A stretch of 64,000 nucleotides of DNA from assembly GCF_007859815.1 (NCBI RefSeq), contig NZ_SJPH01000002.1:357824-421823 (forward strand). The letters run 5' to 3'. Positions within the stretch are counted from its first letter, which is position 1, and every line of letters begins with the position of its first letter. This DNA comes from Botrimarina hoheduenensis. GTDB lineage: Bacteria > Planctomycetota > Planctomycetia > Pirellulales > Lacipirellulaceae. Both the position numbers and the translations under genes were made by a program. The notes below the pieces were generated by a model that was not told where the DNA came from, did no database searches, and saw only the letters and a list, made by a program, of their open reading frames with translations. Shown piece by piece: positions 55,043 through 63,716 of this stretch.

Positions 55043-57409
55043 ATGCCGTCGTCAGGAAAATCGCTGCCGCACGATTCCGCGCACGGCCACGTGACGGGCG
55101 GTGCGCGCTATATCGACGACTTGCCGCGTCAGGCGGGAGAGTTGTGGGTCGGATTTGTCGGCTCGCCGGTTGCCTCGGGAAAGATCCGCTCGCTCGATCT
55201 CTCGGAAGCACGCGAGGTTCCTGGAGTTGTCTGTCTGCTCACGCATCAAGACCTGGGCGGCCCCAATCACTTTGGCCCGATCATCAGCGACGAGCCCTTC
55301 CTCGCCGAGGAAGCGCTCGCGTATCTCACTCAGCCGGTCGTTGTGATCGGTGCGACAACGCTTGATGCCCTGCACGCGGCGCGGCAGCTTGTGCGGATCG
55401 AGTGCGAGCCGCTTGAGCCGATTCTGACGATCGACGAAGCCTTATCCGCCGGCTCGTTCATCGGCCCCAAGCGGCGTATGACGAGCCCCGGAGCTGAAGA
55501 CGACGCCCGCTTCGAGGCCGCCTTTGCGACGGCCCCCCATACCCTCAGCGGGCGGTTTTTTTCCAAGGGACAGGAACAGTTCTACTTCGAGACGCAGGCA
55601 GCGCTCGCCTTGCCGGGCGAAGCCGGCGACGTGCGCGTGATCTCTTCAACTCAGAACCCTACCGAAACCCAGGCGGTCGTTGCCGAGGCGCTGGGCCTCG
55701 GCATGCATGAAGTGGTCTGCGAGTGCCATCGCATGGGGGGCGGCTTCGGCGGCAAAGAGACCCAATCGGCCATTCCTGCGGTGATGGCCGCCATGGTTGC
55801 CCGTCACACGGGACGCCCGGCCCGCGTCGTTCTCGATCGGCACGATGACATGCTCGTCACCGGCAAACGGCACGCCTATCAAACCGACTATCGTGTCGCG
55901 TTTGACGAGTCGGGGCGGTTGCTTGCCGCCCAGATGGCTTTCTATAGCAACGGCGGTGCCTTCGCGGACCTGTCCACATCGGTCATGGAGCGCACGATGC
56001 TCCACGCCGACAACGCCTATTATGTGCCGCTGATGCGTGTGACGGGGCAGGTGTGCCGCACGAATCTGCCGCCCAACACCGCGTTTCGGGGCTTCGGCGG
56101 GCCGCAGGGCGTGGCGGTCATCGAGAACTGTCTGGAAGACATCGCCCGGGTTGTCGGCCGTGACCCGATCGATGTCCGCCGCACAAACCTCTACCGCGAT
56201 GGCGATCCCCAGCGCAGCGTCACGCAGTACGGTCAGATTGTCCGCGATCACGTTCTTGCTGAGATCGTGGCCGAGCTCGAGGCCTCGTCCGACTATCGCC
56301 GCCGCCGCGAAGCGATCGACCGCTTCAACGCCACGAGCCAAACTCACTGCAAAGGCCTCGCTCTTTCAACGATCAAGTTCGGCATCTCGTTCACCACCAA
56401 GTTTCTCAACCAGGCAAACGCCCTGGTGAATCTCTACACGGACGGGACCGTTCAGGTTTCGACCGGCGGCACCGAGATGGGCCAGGGGCTCAACACGAAG
56501 ATCCGTCAGCTTGTGGCCGATGAGTTTGGTCTCGCGCCCGAACGGGTCCGGGTCATGCCCACCACAACCGAAAAGAACCACAACACCTCGCCCACCGCCG
56601 CCAGCGCGGGCACCGACCTGAACGGTGCCGCTGCCCTGGAAGCCTGTGCTCAGATCAAAGCCCGCATGCAGTCGTATGCCGCCCGGCTGCTGGAAAACAC
56701 CGAGCGCGGGCTTGTTGCGGCGGCAGAGCACATCGTGATCGACGACGGTTGGGTCTACGACGATCGCGACCCCGATCCGAACAACCGCATCGAGTTTGGC
56801 CTCTTCTGCGCAATGGCGCGGCGGGAGCGGGTTGACCTGGGGGCGCGCGGCTTCTTCGCCACGCCCGGGGTCGATTACAACCGCGACACAGGACGCGGCA
56901 ATCCGTTCTTCTATTTCACCACCGGTGCCGCCGTGGCCGAGGTGACCATCGACCGCTTCACGGGAGAGTTGGTGTGTGACCGGGCTGACTTGCTGATGGA
57001 CATCGGCCGCTCGATCAACCCGGGCGTCGATCGGGGACAGGTGATCGGCGGCTACATTCAAGGAGTGGGGTGGGTCACCAACGAGGACCTTTGCTACGAC
57101 TCGGCGGGTCGTCTCCTCTCGACGGGCCCCACGACCTACAAGATTCCCAACATCACCGATACGCCGCGCGTCTTTAACGTGGCGTTTAAGGACAACCCCA
57201 AGCACCAAAAAAATCTTCGCCAGAGCAAGGCGGTCGGCGAACCGCCGCTGATGCTCGGCTTGGCCGTTTGGCTGGCAGCGAAGAACGCACTCGGGTCAGG
57301 TTCTGACGCTAAGGTGTGCGATCTAGCGATCCCTGCAACGGGTGAAGAACTGCTCAACCGGATCGAGGCGCTCTCGTCGAGAAAGCCGGTGCTCATCGCG
57401 CGGTCCTAA
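55043..57409 (+). CDS. xdhB: Xanthine dehydrogenase molybdopterin subunit
   Basis: This 788-residue molybdenum-cofactor subunit oxidises hypoxanthine and xanthine to urate. 'GHVTGGARYIDDLP' opens the protein. 'CHRMGGGFGGKE' and 'TNLPPNTAFRGFGGPQG' line the cofactor. 'STGGTEMGQGLNTKI' and 'SPTAASAGTDLNG' follow, and the C-terminal 'AVGEPPLMLG' holds the catalytic Glu. No xdhC (cofactor insertion chaperone) is seen nearby. It ends the plus-strand operon, about 220 bp before the convergent PEP-CTERM gene. Confidence 0.95.
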   Translation: MPSSGKSLPHDSAHGHVTGGARYIDDLPRQAGELWVGFVGSPVASGKIRSLDLSEAREVPGVVCLLTHQDLGGPNHFGPIISDEPFLAEEALAYLTQPVVVIGATTLDALHAARQLVRIECEPLEPILTIDEALSAGSFIGPKRRMTSPGAEDDARFEAAFATAPHTLSGRFFSKGQEQFYFETQAALALPGEAGDVRVISSTQNPTETQAVVAEALGLGMHEVVCECHRMGGGFGGKETQSAIPAVMAAMVARHTGRPARVVLDRHDDMLVTGKRHAYQTDYRVAFDESGRLLAAQMAFYSNGGAFADLSTSVMERTMLHADNAYYVPLMRVTGQVCRTNLPPNTAFRGFGGPQGVAVIENCLEDIARVVGRDPIDVRRTNLYRDGDPQRSVTQYGQIVRDHVLAEIVAELEASSDYRRRREAIDRFNATSQTHCKGLALSTIKFGISFTTKFLNQANALVNLYTDGTVQVSTGGTEMGQGLNTKIRQLVADEFGLAPERVRVMPTTTEKNHNTSPTAASAGTDLNGAAALEACAQIKARMQSYAARLLENTERGLVAAAEHIVIDDGWVYDDRDPDPNNRIEFGLFCAMARRERVDLGARGFFATPGVDYNRDTGRGNPFFYFTTGAAVAEVTIDRFTGELVCDRADLLMDIGRSINPGVDRGQVIGGYIQGVGWVTNEDLCYDSAGRLLSTGPTTYKIPNITDTPRVFNVAFKDNPKHQKNLRQSKAVGEPPLMLGLAVWLAAKNALGSGSDAKVCDLAIPATGEELLNRIEALSSRKPVLIARS

Positions 57410-57559
57410 CAGAGAACGGGCCGTTAGAGCGCGGTTCCGATTAGCCTTTGCCTCGCTATCGCACAAACGAATCGTATTTTAGATCACCGCAGACACGACA
57501 CGTCGGTGCGAAGCACGCTCGATTCCGGTCGGTGATCCAGCATGCCAGCAGCGCGGTAG

Positions 57560-57599
57560 AAAAAAAGAACGCGGCAGGACCGGTGGTCCTGCCGCGTTC
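57560..57599 (-). terminator. Rho-independent terminator of the PEP-CTERM gene
   Basis: On the minus strand a perfect 15-bp stem (57585-57599 with 57567-57581) has a 3-nt loop and is followed by a run of seven T (57560-57566). It begins 34 bp after the PEP-CTERM stop codon. This is the strongest intrinsic terminator in the window. Confidence 0.9.
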
Positions 57600-57632
57600 G
57601 GAACGCTTCGCGTATTACTGACCCGCTGGGGT

Positions 57633-58328
57633 TCAGCGACGGCGACGCACCGCGAGGCCGAGTCCGGCCAACCCGATGAGCGCGGCCGAAGTCGGCTCGG
57701 GAACAACGTTGTTCAGCGAGTCTACCGAGACCGACACGTTGTCATAGAACATGACCGTGCCGCCGGCGGGGCCGGTCGTGGCTCCGAGCTGCAGGGTCAC
57801 GCCACCTGAGGTGTCCGGGCCGGCAAAGACCGTGAAGTTGAAGGTCGTCCAGACGTTCGGATCCGGATTGATGCCGAGCGGGGCACCGCCCAGGATTCCG
57901 GCCGACGAGGTGCCGCCACCTGCGAGCTCGGTGAAGAATTCAGCGAACGCAACGCCGCCGGGAGCGGCATAGGTTCCGCGTGCATCGAACTGGATGTCGA
58001 TCTGCTGGCCGGGCGAGATCTGGCCACCAGGAGCAAGATTGGCTTGCTTGATCAGCGAGTTGCCGAACGGCAGGTTGTTGTCGATGCTGCCAGCAAAAGT
58101 GCCGCCGCTGGGATTGACGCTCGTGATGGTCTGCTGGTCACTCGGGCCGGGGATGCCGGGGGCAGTCGGGCTGCCGCTGGTGCCGAAGTTCTGCCAGCCG
58201 GTGTAGTCGCCGGTTTCAAAACCACCGTTGGTGGTCAGCTCGATGGCCAGGGCGTTGGCGTCGCTGCAGAAGCAGGCGGCAACTGCCACGCTCAGGCCGG
58301 CAAGAAAAGTCGATCTCAGGAGATTCAT
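57633..58328 (-). CDS. PEP-CTERM sorting-domain protein
   Basis: This 231-residue exported protein has a signal peptide (LLRSTFLAGLSVAVAACF...), a Gly/Thr/Ser-rich jelly-roll-like middle and a C-terminal sorting tag: 'VPEPTSAALIGLAGLGLAVRRRR', in which the PEP motif, a TM helix and an Arg cluster follow one another. The family is processed by an exosortase, and none is in this window. GGAG lies 9 nt before the ATG on the minus strand, and a canonical terminator follows the gene. The mature function, probably extracellular or surface, is unknown. Confidence 0.92.
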   Translation of the reverse strand: MNLLRSTFLAGLSVAVAACFCSDANALAIELTTNGGFETGDYTGWQNFGTSGSPTAPGIPGPSDQQTITSVNPSGGTFAGSIDNNLPFGNSLIKQANLAPGGQISPGQQIDIQFDARGTYAAPGGVAFAEFFTELAGGGTSSAGILGGAPLGINPDPNVWTTFNFTVFAGPDTSGGVTLQLGATTGPAGGTVMFYDNVSVSVDSLNNVVPEPTSAALIGLAGLGLAVRRRR

Positions 58329-59281
58329 TAGTCACAACTCCAAGGAGGGTTTTCAGGTTGCTTTTCTTCAGCGGTAACACACCACTTGCGAGAAGAACCC
58401 GAAACAAAAAAGAGACAAACAAGAGGTCGCAGAACGAGAGCTGATCAAGCTGCCAGAGCGAGAACGTCTTCTCGCAGCGGCACCCGTCAGCCAGATCACG
58501 CAGCAGTTAGGGAAAGTCAGCCAACCCGATTGATCGGGTGGAATGATTGAAGCTGAGTAGCGAGCGAAGCAATCAGAAGGCGTTTGAGATAGGCACTCAG
58601 CGGCTTAGGCCGCCAAGAGGATCTCCAGTGCCGCGAACGAGAAGAAAGTTGGTTTGCGTCTCGCCTTGATAACCACCGTTTGCAGCGCCGCGCAGTGGTT
58701 CGGGTAACAAGACGAGAAACAAAGCGAGAAACAAAAATGACAGTTGACTGTCCGCAGTGTGACCAATTAGCCAAGAGAAATCAACCATTTACGGCGTAAT
58801 TTTTCCGACAAGACCGCCATTTTTTGATACCAATCCTCCAGTGGTGGCCAAAGCGGTGCGCTGGCGGACGCCCGTCAAGCAGAGCATGGTAACAGTTACA
58901 ATGCGCATTCCGACGACCTCCTAGCCCGGGATGACGAGGGGGGTTGGGGCTTTCCCTCGCCCTAACCTCAGCGCCTCGCAAGGCTTCTGACGAGGGCAAG
59001 GCCGCGAATCTCCTTGAACAACTCATCACCTGAGGTGAAGCGAGACACACTGCAGGTACCTACGCTTTAAGGGGCGTCCCGATGCAGGAGGTGTTTCCCA
59101 AAAGCGGCGCCCCAAAGCGGCATCCCCAAAGGGGGACTCGCCAGACAACGCAATCGCTAGGCAACGCACGCGCTAGCAACGCAGCCGAGGGGTTTCATCC
59201 GGCTGCCCACCACAACGCGCGTTGGCAAAGACGGATTCGGTGACTTGGCCGAAAAGTGCTGGGGCGCATGCTTTGCAGCGC
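58329..59281. other. Long intergenic region, no convincing gene
   Basis: 953 bp between the PEP-CTERM gene and the DUF1501 gene. A 63-residue minus-strand frame (58597-58788, with a hydrophobic stretch LFLALFLVLLP) has no strong RBS or family match and is doubtful. Small palindromes are present: GACAGT/ACTGTC at 58739-58752, GCGAGAA/TTCTCGC at 58458-58475, and ACCCGAT/ATCGGGT around 58530. Pyrimidine-rich tracts (TTTGTTTCTC-like on the minus strand) occur twice, at about 58400 and 58720. It may be a long 5' leader of the PEP-CTERM gene or hold an sRNA. Confidence 0.5.
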
Positions 59282-60556
59282 TCAGCCCAGCAGCTGGCGG
59301 ATCGGGGTGCCGCCGCCGGCGATCTTCATCGGACGGCCGTTGAGCGACGTGAACTTCGTATCCAGCGAGAGACCCATCGCTTGGCAGACCGTCGCCATGA
59401 GGTCTTCTGACGAATGCGATTCCCCTTCAACAGCGGTTCCGTCGGCGCTCGTTTGGCCAATGGCTAAGCCGCCCTGCAACCCCCCGCCGCCGACAACCGC
59501 ACTCCACGCGCGGGCGTAATGATCGCGGCCAGCGTCGCCGTTGATGCGCGGTGTCCGGCCGAACTCTCCCATGCAGAGGATTACGGTGTCTTGCAGCAGG
59601 CCCCGTTCTTGGAGGTCCTCGACCAGTGCGCTCATGCCCTGATCCAGCTGGGGTAGTTTCTGGTCGAGCTGATCGAAACAGCCGGCGTGGAGGTCCCAAC
59701 CGCCGAAATCGACTTCAACAAACGGTACGCCCGCTTCGACCAACCGCCGCGCGAGCAAGCAGCCGCGGCCGAATCCCGAATCGCCGTACCGCTCCTTAGC
59801 GGCCGAGGGTTCCTGGTCCACATCGAACGCCACCATCTGGTCGCTCCGCATGAGCGACACGGTCTTGCCCAACACTTTGGCGTGCTCGCCAGCGGCAGCT
59901 CCCCGCCGCTGTTTGGCAAAGCGTCCCTCGATCTCGGCGAGCAGTGCGAGTCGCTCGTTCAGCCGCTCGGCTTCAACTAGCGGCTGAGCGTCGCGCACGC
60001 GGCCGCTTTCGTCCACTTGGAACGGTGCGTACGCCATCCCCAAGAACCCGGGGCCTTCGCTAGATCCGCCGATCGAAACGAAGGGCGGGATCTCTAACCC
60101 CGAGACCAACGATTCCGTTTGCTGCGCAATCACGGATCCGTAGCTCGGGTGCACGACATTAGGGTTCGGCACAAACCCGGTGTGAAGGTAGTACCGGCCG
60201 CGCGTGTGATCCGCCTCGCGGGTGCTCATCGACCGCACGACCGAGAGGTGGTGCATCTGCTTGGCGAGCAACGGCAACCGCTCGCTAATGAGCGCTTCGC
60301 CGGTGGTGGCAATCGGCTTAAGCGGCCCGCCAGTGGGCGTGTTGGGCTTGAGATCCCACATGTCGATGGTCGGCGGTCCGCCGTTCATCCACAGCAGCAC
60401 GGTCGACTTGTGCTGGCGTCGGAGCGTGGCGGCAGCCGCTTCGACCGTCCTGCCGAACGCCAGTGCCGTGGTGCCCAGCGTCGCCGCCCCGGCGAGATGA
60501 TCCAAGAAGTGCCGCCGCGTCATGCCACGCGGTGTCTGGTGTCGTGAGTGGCTCAT
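59282..60556 (-). CDS. DUF1501 protein with Tat signal
   Basis: This 424-residue alkaline-phosphatase-superfamily-like DUF1501 protein begins with a twin-arginine signal 'TRRHFLDHLAGAATLG'. Typical segments are 'STVLLWMNGGPPTIDMWDLKPN', 'VVRSMSTREADHTRGRYYLHTG' in two parts, 'FVEVDFGGWDLHAG' and 'ILCMGEFGRTPRING'. In planctomycetes DUF1501 genes are paired with DUF1549/DUF1553 genes, as here (66 bp apart). The function is unproven; an exported sulfatase-like or metallophosphatase-like fold is suspected. Confidence 0.93.
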   Translation of the reverse strand: MSHSRHQTPRGMTRRHFLDHLAGAATLGTTALAFGRTVEAAAATLRRQHKSTVLLWMNGGPPTIDMWDLKPNTPTGGPLKPIATTGEALISERLPLLAKQMHHLSVVRSMSTREADHTRGRYYLHTGFVPNPNVVHPSYGSVIAQQTESLVSGLEIPPFVSIGGSSEGPGFLGMAYAPFQVDESGRVRDAQPLVEAERLNERLALLAEIEGRFAKQRRGAAAGEHAKVLGKTVSLMRSDQMVAFDVDQEPSAAKERYGDSGFGRGCLLARRLVEAGVPFVEVDFGGWDLHAGCFDQLDQKLPQLDQGMSALVEDLQERGLLQDTVILCMGEFGRTPRINGDAGRDHYARAWSAVVGGGGLQGGLAIGQTSADGTAVEGESHSSEDLMATVCQAMGLSLDTKFTSLNGRPMKIAGGGTPIRQLLG

Positions 60557-60622
60557 GCGAGTTCTTTAGGGCGAGGGGCGTAGCGGGGGCTGCCACCGGT
60601 CGGTTGTTTAAGGCGCTTAGCG

Positions 60623-62419
60623 TTAGTGGTTGAGAATGAACTCGTTGCTGTTGAGCAGGGCCCACCAAACATCGCGCAAGGTTTGGCCAACGTCCCCTGC
60701 ACGGGTAGCCAGCAGCGCTTCGGCCATCCGGCGCTCGCCCCGTTCCGGCATGCGTGCGAGTGCAGCCAGGTACAGCCGCTCGATCCGCTGGGCATCGGTC
60801 TGGGTGGGATCCGCTGCGATGGACGACAAAAACCCTTGCGGCTTCGCGTCGGCGAGGCTCGCCGAACCCGCTGCCGGCGCGGGCCGCCAACGGCTGGTGT
60901 CCAGCTCGGTCGCACGCCGCATGACGTCGCTGTTCATCATCGCGAGCGTCTGCGAGATCGATCCGTTGAAGCTCGTCGCCTCGCCGTTCTCATCGTTTTC
61001 CTGAGCGGTGGTGAACTGACGCAGCCAACGACGCCTCGCGGCTGCGCGTTCCGTTTCTTCCAAGCCTTCATCGGCCCGGGTCGCGGTGATCAGCGAGTCG
61101 TAGATCTGTTCGGCCGAAAGCTGCCGCAGATAGAAGCGACTGTAGAGCGGCGGAACCCCGAGCGACGGATCATCGTCGCGGTTGGAAACGCCGGCTCGGC
61201 TGTCCAGCCCGTAAGCGTCGGTCGAGACGATCCACCGCGTGAGCTGCAAGCGATCAAAACCGCTTTGCCGAAACGCTTCGGCCAGGGTTTCGAGCAACTC
61301 GGGGTGCGACGCAGGGTTGTGCGGGCCCATGTCTTCGGGCGGTCGCACCATGCCGTAGCCCATGAGCCGAGCCCATTCGCGATTCACGCTCACCCGGGCG
61401 AACTCGGGCGATGCGGCGATCAGATCGGCTAGCTCCGCACGCCGGTTCACGCGCGCGAGCCGTCCGGTGTCGCCATCCGTCAACCCGCGCTCGGCCATCA
61501 CGTCGGCCAGCGGGGTGCCATCGATAAAGGTGGGGTAAGCCACCTTCAGGCGACCGTTGCGTAGCTCGTAGAAGATCTGCGCGCGCTCCGAACCATCGAG
61601 CGAAGCCTGACGCAGCACGCCCTGACCCAGGAAGTCGCGATCGACGATCCGGCCGTAACGCCGGTTGCTGTCTTCGTCGCGGATGCGTTCGACACGGGCT
61701 TGTCGAAAGAAGGCGTTGAGCTCCCAGAATTGGCTTTGCTTTTGTTCGTTGAAGGGGTGCTCATGGCACTGAGTACACTGCACGCTCACACCCAGAAAGA
61801 GCTGTGCGGTGCGGGCGGTTGCCTGAACGCCATCGTCTGCGAGTTTGTCGGCCAAAAAGTTGGCCGCCCCGTTGAAATCTTCGTCTTCAGGGCGCACGCT
61901 GCCCGTCGCCGTCACCAGCTGCCGCATCAACTGATCGTGCGGGCGGTTCTCGGCAAACGCCTCGCGCAGGTACTGGACGAGTCCCGGCCGATGGACGGGC
62001 GAATTGCCCGTCGTGCCGCCCGTTCGACCGACCAGCAGAATGGCGGCCTCGGTCGCTTGCCAGGCGACGCGCTCGTCGCGGTACTCGTCGCTAAGCAGTC
62101 GGTCGATGAGTCGCGTACGGCGCTCAGCGGGCTTTTCGGCAGCGAAGGCCTGCAACTCATCGACGGTCGGAATGCGGCCGATCAGGTCGAGATACAGCCG
62201 TCGGGCCCAGGCACCATCGGGAGCGCGGGGCGAGGGGCTGACCCCCGCCAGTTTCCAACTTGCCTTGAGCAGCGCGTCAATTTGCTCGGACGTGGCGTTA
62301 TCGTCGGCGAGCGTGGGGGCACCACTGACCGCCGCGCTGCTAAGCAACAGTGCGACGCTCAGGACGCTACTGAGCAGCATGCTGAGGGCCTGCTGCCTTG
62401 AGGGGCCTAGCGGTTGCAA
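60623..62419 (-). CDS. DUF1549/DUF1553 cytochrome-like protein
   Basis: This 598-residue secreted protein has a signal peptide (MLLSSVLSVALLLSSAAVSG), a DUF1549 domain (about 40-250) with 'RRLYLDLIGRIPTVDEL' and a CxxCH heme-type motif in 'VQCTQCHEHPFN', and a DUF1553 domain in the C-terminal half ('SVNREWARLMGYGMVRPPEDMG', 'YSRFYLRQLSAEQIYDSL'). The start is TTG 62419 with AAGGG 7 nt upstream; ATG 62380 would start at the hydrophobic core. It forms an operon with the DUF1501 gene. The role in planctomycetes is unknown. Confidence 0.92.
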   Translation of the reverse strand: MQPLGPSRQQALSMLLSSVLSVALLLSSAAVSGAPTLADDNATSEQIDALLKASWKLAGVSPSPRAPDGAWARRLYLDLIGRIPTVDELQAFAAEKPAERRTRLIDRLLSDEYRDERVAWQATEAAILLVGRTGGTTGNSPVHRPGLVQYLREAFAENRPHDQLMRQLVTATGSVRPEDEDFNGAANFLADKLADDGVQATARTAQLFLGVSVQCTQCHEHPFNEQKQSQFWELNAFFRQARVERIRDEDSNRRYGRIVDRDFLGQGVLRQASLDGSERAQIFYELRNGRLKVAYPTFIDGTPLADVMAERGLTDGDTGRLARVNRRAELADLIAASPEFARVSVNREWARLMGYGMVRPPEDMGPHNPASHPELLETLAEAFRQSGFDRLQLTRWIVSTDAYGLDSRAGVSNRDDDPSLGVPPLYSRFYLRQLSAEQIYDSLITATRADEGLEETERAAARRRWLRQFTTAQENDENGEATSFNGSISQTLAMMNSDVMRRATELDTSRWRPAPAAGSASLADAKPQGFLSSIAADPTQTDAQRIERLYLAALARMPERGERRMAEALLATRAGDVGQTLRDVWWALLNSNEFILNH

Positions 62420-62446
62420 GCGACGCCCTTCGGTTTCGAGGAGTCG

Positions 62447-62462
62447 ATGGCCCCGGGGCCAT
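62447..62462. repeat. 16-bp perfect palindrome before DUF1549 gene
   Basis: ATGGCCCCGGGGCCAT lies 28 bp upstream of the TTG start on the minus strand. It could be an operator or a leader hairpin; no partner site is seen. Confidence 0.5.
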
Positions 62463-62607
62463 GCGCCGGGGTTGGTGATCTTGGTGGTGTTCCAAGTGAT
62501 CTTAGGCAGCCCAAGCCGGACGCCCTTGTTCTATTGAACACAGCGAACAGGCTAAAGGGTTTATTGTTGCGAAAGAAGTCGCAGGAAAAAGTTGGGCCCA
62601 GGGAAAC

Positions 62608-62679
62608 GAACGCACTGAAACGCGTGAGGAGGAGTTCAATAATGCCACAAGTGTTGCATTATTGAACGCATCGAAACGC
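62608..62679. repeat. Hairpin flanked by direct repeats
   Basis: An 11-bp perfect inverted repeat (62635-62645 with 62656-62666, TTCAATAATGC/GCATTATTGAA) encloses a short CAC/GTG stem. It is flanked by two copies of a 16-bp direct repeat, GAACGCACTGAAACGC at 62608 and GAACGCATCGAAACGC at 62664, with two mismatches. The A+T-rich stem contrasts with the GC-rich surroundings. Confidence 0.6.
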
Positions 62680-62680
62680 A

Positions 62681-62723
62681 ACAGGCGAGTCGGGGCCGCC
62701 TGTTCCAAAGGCCCCGACTCGCC
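62681..62723. repeat. Overlapping alternative hairpins
   Basis: A 14-bp perfect stem (62684-62697 with 62710-62723, loop 12 nt) competes with a 6-bp stem (62681-62686 with 62698-62703). The two cannot form together. No T-run follows on either strand, so a simple terminator is unlikely. Confidence 0.6.
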
Positions 62724-62959
62724 ATGTGGTGAGCGCGTTTTAATCAAGCGGAGCCAGGTACGGCTTCTGTCTCCGCGATCGTAACCCCTTCTCTGCCTTA
62801 GGGTATGCGTTACACCGTTGCGTCTGCCTCTCTGTCTGCCGGCCCCAGCGCCTCTTCTGTTCCGACCCCGGTGAGCGTGGCTCATGCTTGGTCGTGGCCA
62901 ACTGACAGAAGCAGTAGATGCACGCAGCGTGCCAAAAAGGGGGATGTTATCAGACAGGC

Positions 62960-62984
62960 GTGTCAGAAGGAGTCAAAATGACAC
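62960..62984 (+). promoter_or_regulatory. Inverted repeat, possible enhancer-binding site
   Basis: GTGTCA (62960-62965) and TGACAC (62979-62984), separated by 13 bp, lie about 110-130 bp upstream of the -24/-12 element at 63.1 kb. The distance is typical of bacterial enhancer-binding protein sites. Inference only. Confidence 0.3.
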
Positions 62985-63090
62985 CGTTGTGTACTCATTG
63001 CGACATCTTTTTGGCGTGGGTGCCCTGCCCACTCCGTGGTCCACGGCCACATTTTCCCGGGAAATATGCGGTTTTGTGTCGGAAGCGTGG

Positions 63091-63108
63091 TTTGGCATGC
63101 CCTCTGCT
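63091..63108 (+). promoter_or_regulatory. Candidate sigma-54 promoter
   Basis: TTTGGCATGCCCTCTGCTT has GG at -24 (63094-63095) and GC at -12 (63106-63107) with exactly 10 bp between them, close to the YTGGCACG-N4-TTGCW consensus with two mismatches. It would start transcription about 100 nt before the Gly/Tyr-rich gene. A perfect palindrome at 63053-63064 lies just upstream. Confidence 0.5.
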
Positions 63109-63217
63109 TTCTTAGGGCTTTCGGCCGACGGATCTTCTGGAACGACCAGGGGACCCGCTCGATCGGCCCAACTTCTCCCCGCGCAGACGCGACAACCGCG
63201 TCGAAGGAGCACAAACA

Positions 63218-63556
63218 ATGAACAAGCAATCTCTCGCTAAGCGTCTGTTGATGGCATCCGCCTTGGTCGGAGCCTTTGGTTTTGCGACCTTGGGCACCAC
63301 GGGCCAAGCCGAAGCCCGGCACTGTGGCCACGGTGGCTACGGTGGATATGGTGGATACGGCGGATACGGTGGCGGCTACGGCAGCTATTACCGCGGTGGC
63401 TACGGCGGCGGTTACGGCGGTGGCTACGGTGGCTTTTATGCCCCGCGGGTGGTTTACCAAAGTGGTTACCACGTGGGGCACGGCCATGGACACGGTTTCG
63501 TTCCTCGGCAGAGCTTTTACGGCGGCCGTGGCGTTGGAGTAGTGATCGGGTTCTGA
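63218..63556 (+). CDS. Secreted Gly/Tyr-rich repeat protein
   Basis: This 112-residue protein has a signal peptide (about 1-34, 'LLMASALVGAFGFATLG' core). The middle consists of repeated GGY/GYG units (about 38-72), and a His/Gly-rich segment (GHGHGHGF) precedes the end. The composition suggests a cell-surface, matrix or structural protein, as in Gly/Tyr-rich adhesive or wall proteins. AAGGAG lies 8 nt before the ATG. It has a sigma-54-like promoter and a strong terminator, so it is a one-gene unit. Such short repeat proteins are poorly conserved and hard to assign by similarity. Confidence 0.85.
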   Translation: MNKQSLAKRLLMASALVGAFGFATLGTTGQAEARHCGHGGYGGYGGYGGYGGGYGSYYRGGYGGGYGGGYGGFYAPRVVYQSGYHVGHGHGHGFVPRQSFYGGRGVGVVIGF

Positions 63557-63612
63557 CCCCATCACGCTCGGCGCTACCCAATGCAGCGAAGGCTGCAAAC
63601 TCCAAGTAAAAC

Positions 63613-63652
63613 AGCGGCGGCCCGGACTCTCCGGACCGCCGCTCGTTTTTTT
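63613..63652 (+). terminator. Rho-independent terminator of the Gly/Tyr-rich gene
   Basis: A 13-bp stem with one mismatch (63613-63625 with 63631-63643), a 5-nt loop and seven T at 63646-63652. It lies 57 bp after the stop codon. Confidence 0.88.
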
Positions 63653-63716
63653 GCGCCGCTATTTTTAGTGCGGCGATGCGGGTAGCTGCGTCGACAGCAA
63701 GCTAAGTTTCGCCAGA

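Larger units (their letters stand above)
62420..63217. other. Intergenic region with hairpins and a promoter
   Basis: 798 bp without a convincing gene; two frames (62502-62885 minus and 62884-63240 plus) are basic, low-complexity and lack starts or families. It holds the 5' leader of the DUF1549 gene with a 16-bp palindrome, several hairpins at 62608-62780, and a -24/-12 promoter candidate at 63091-63108 for the Gly/Tyr-rich gene. A perfect 12-bp palindrome, TTTCCCGGGAAA, is at 63053-63064. Confidence 0.6.

Noticed and set aside
58597-58788. 63-residue minus-strand frame with a hydrophobic stretch
   Set aside because: There is no clear signal peptide cleavage site, RBS or relative; it is kept only as a note on the gap.
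62502-62885. 127-residue minus-strand frame
   Set aside because: It is Arg/Gly/Ser-rich, overlaps the hairpin cluster and has no family or RBS.
62884-63240. 118-residue plus-strand frame
   Set aside because: It runs through the promoter region of the Gly/Tyr-rich gene and has no recognisable feature.
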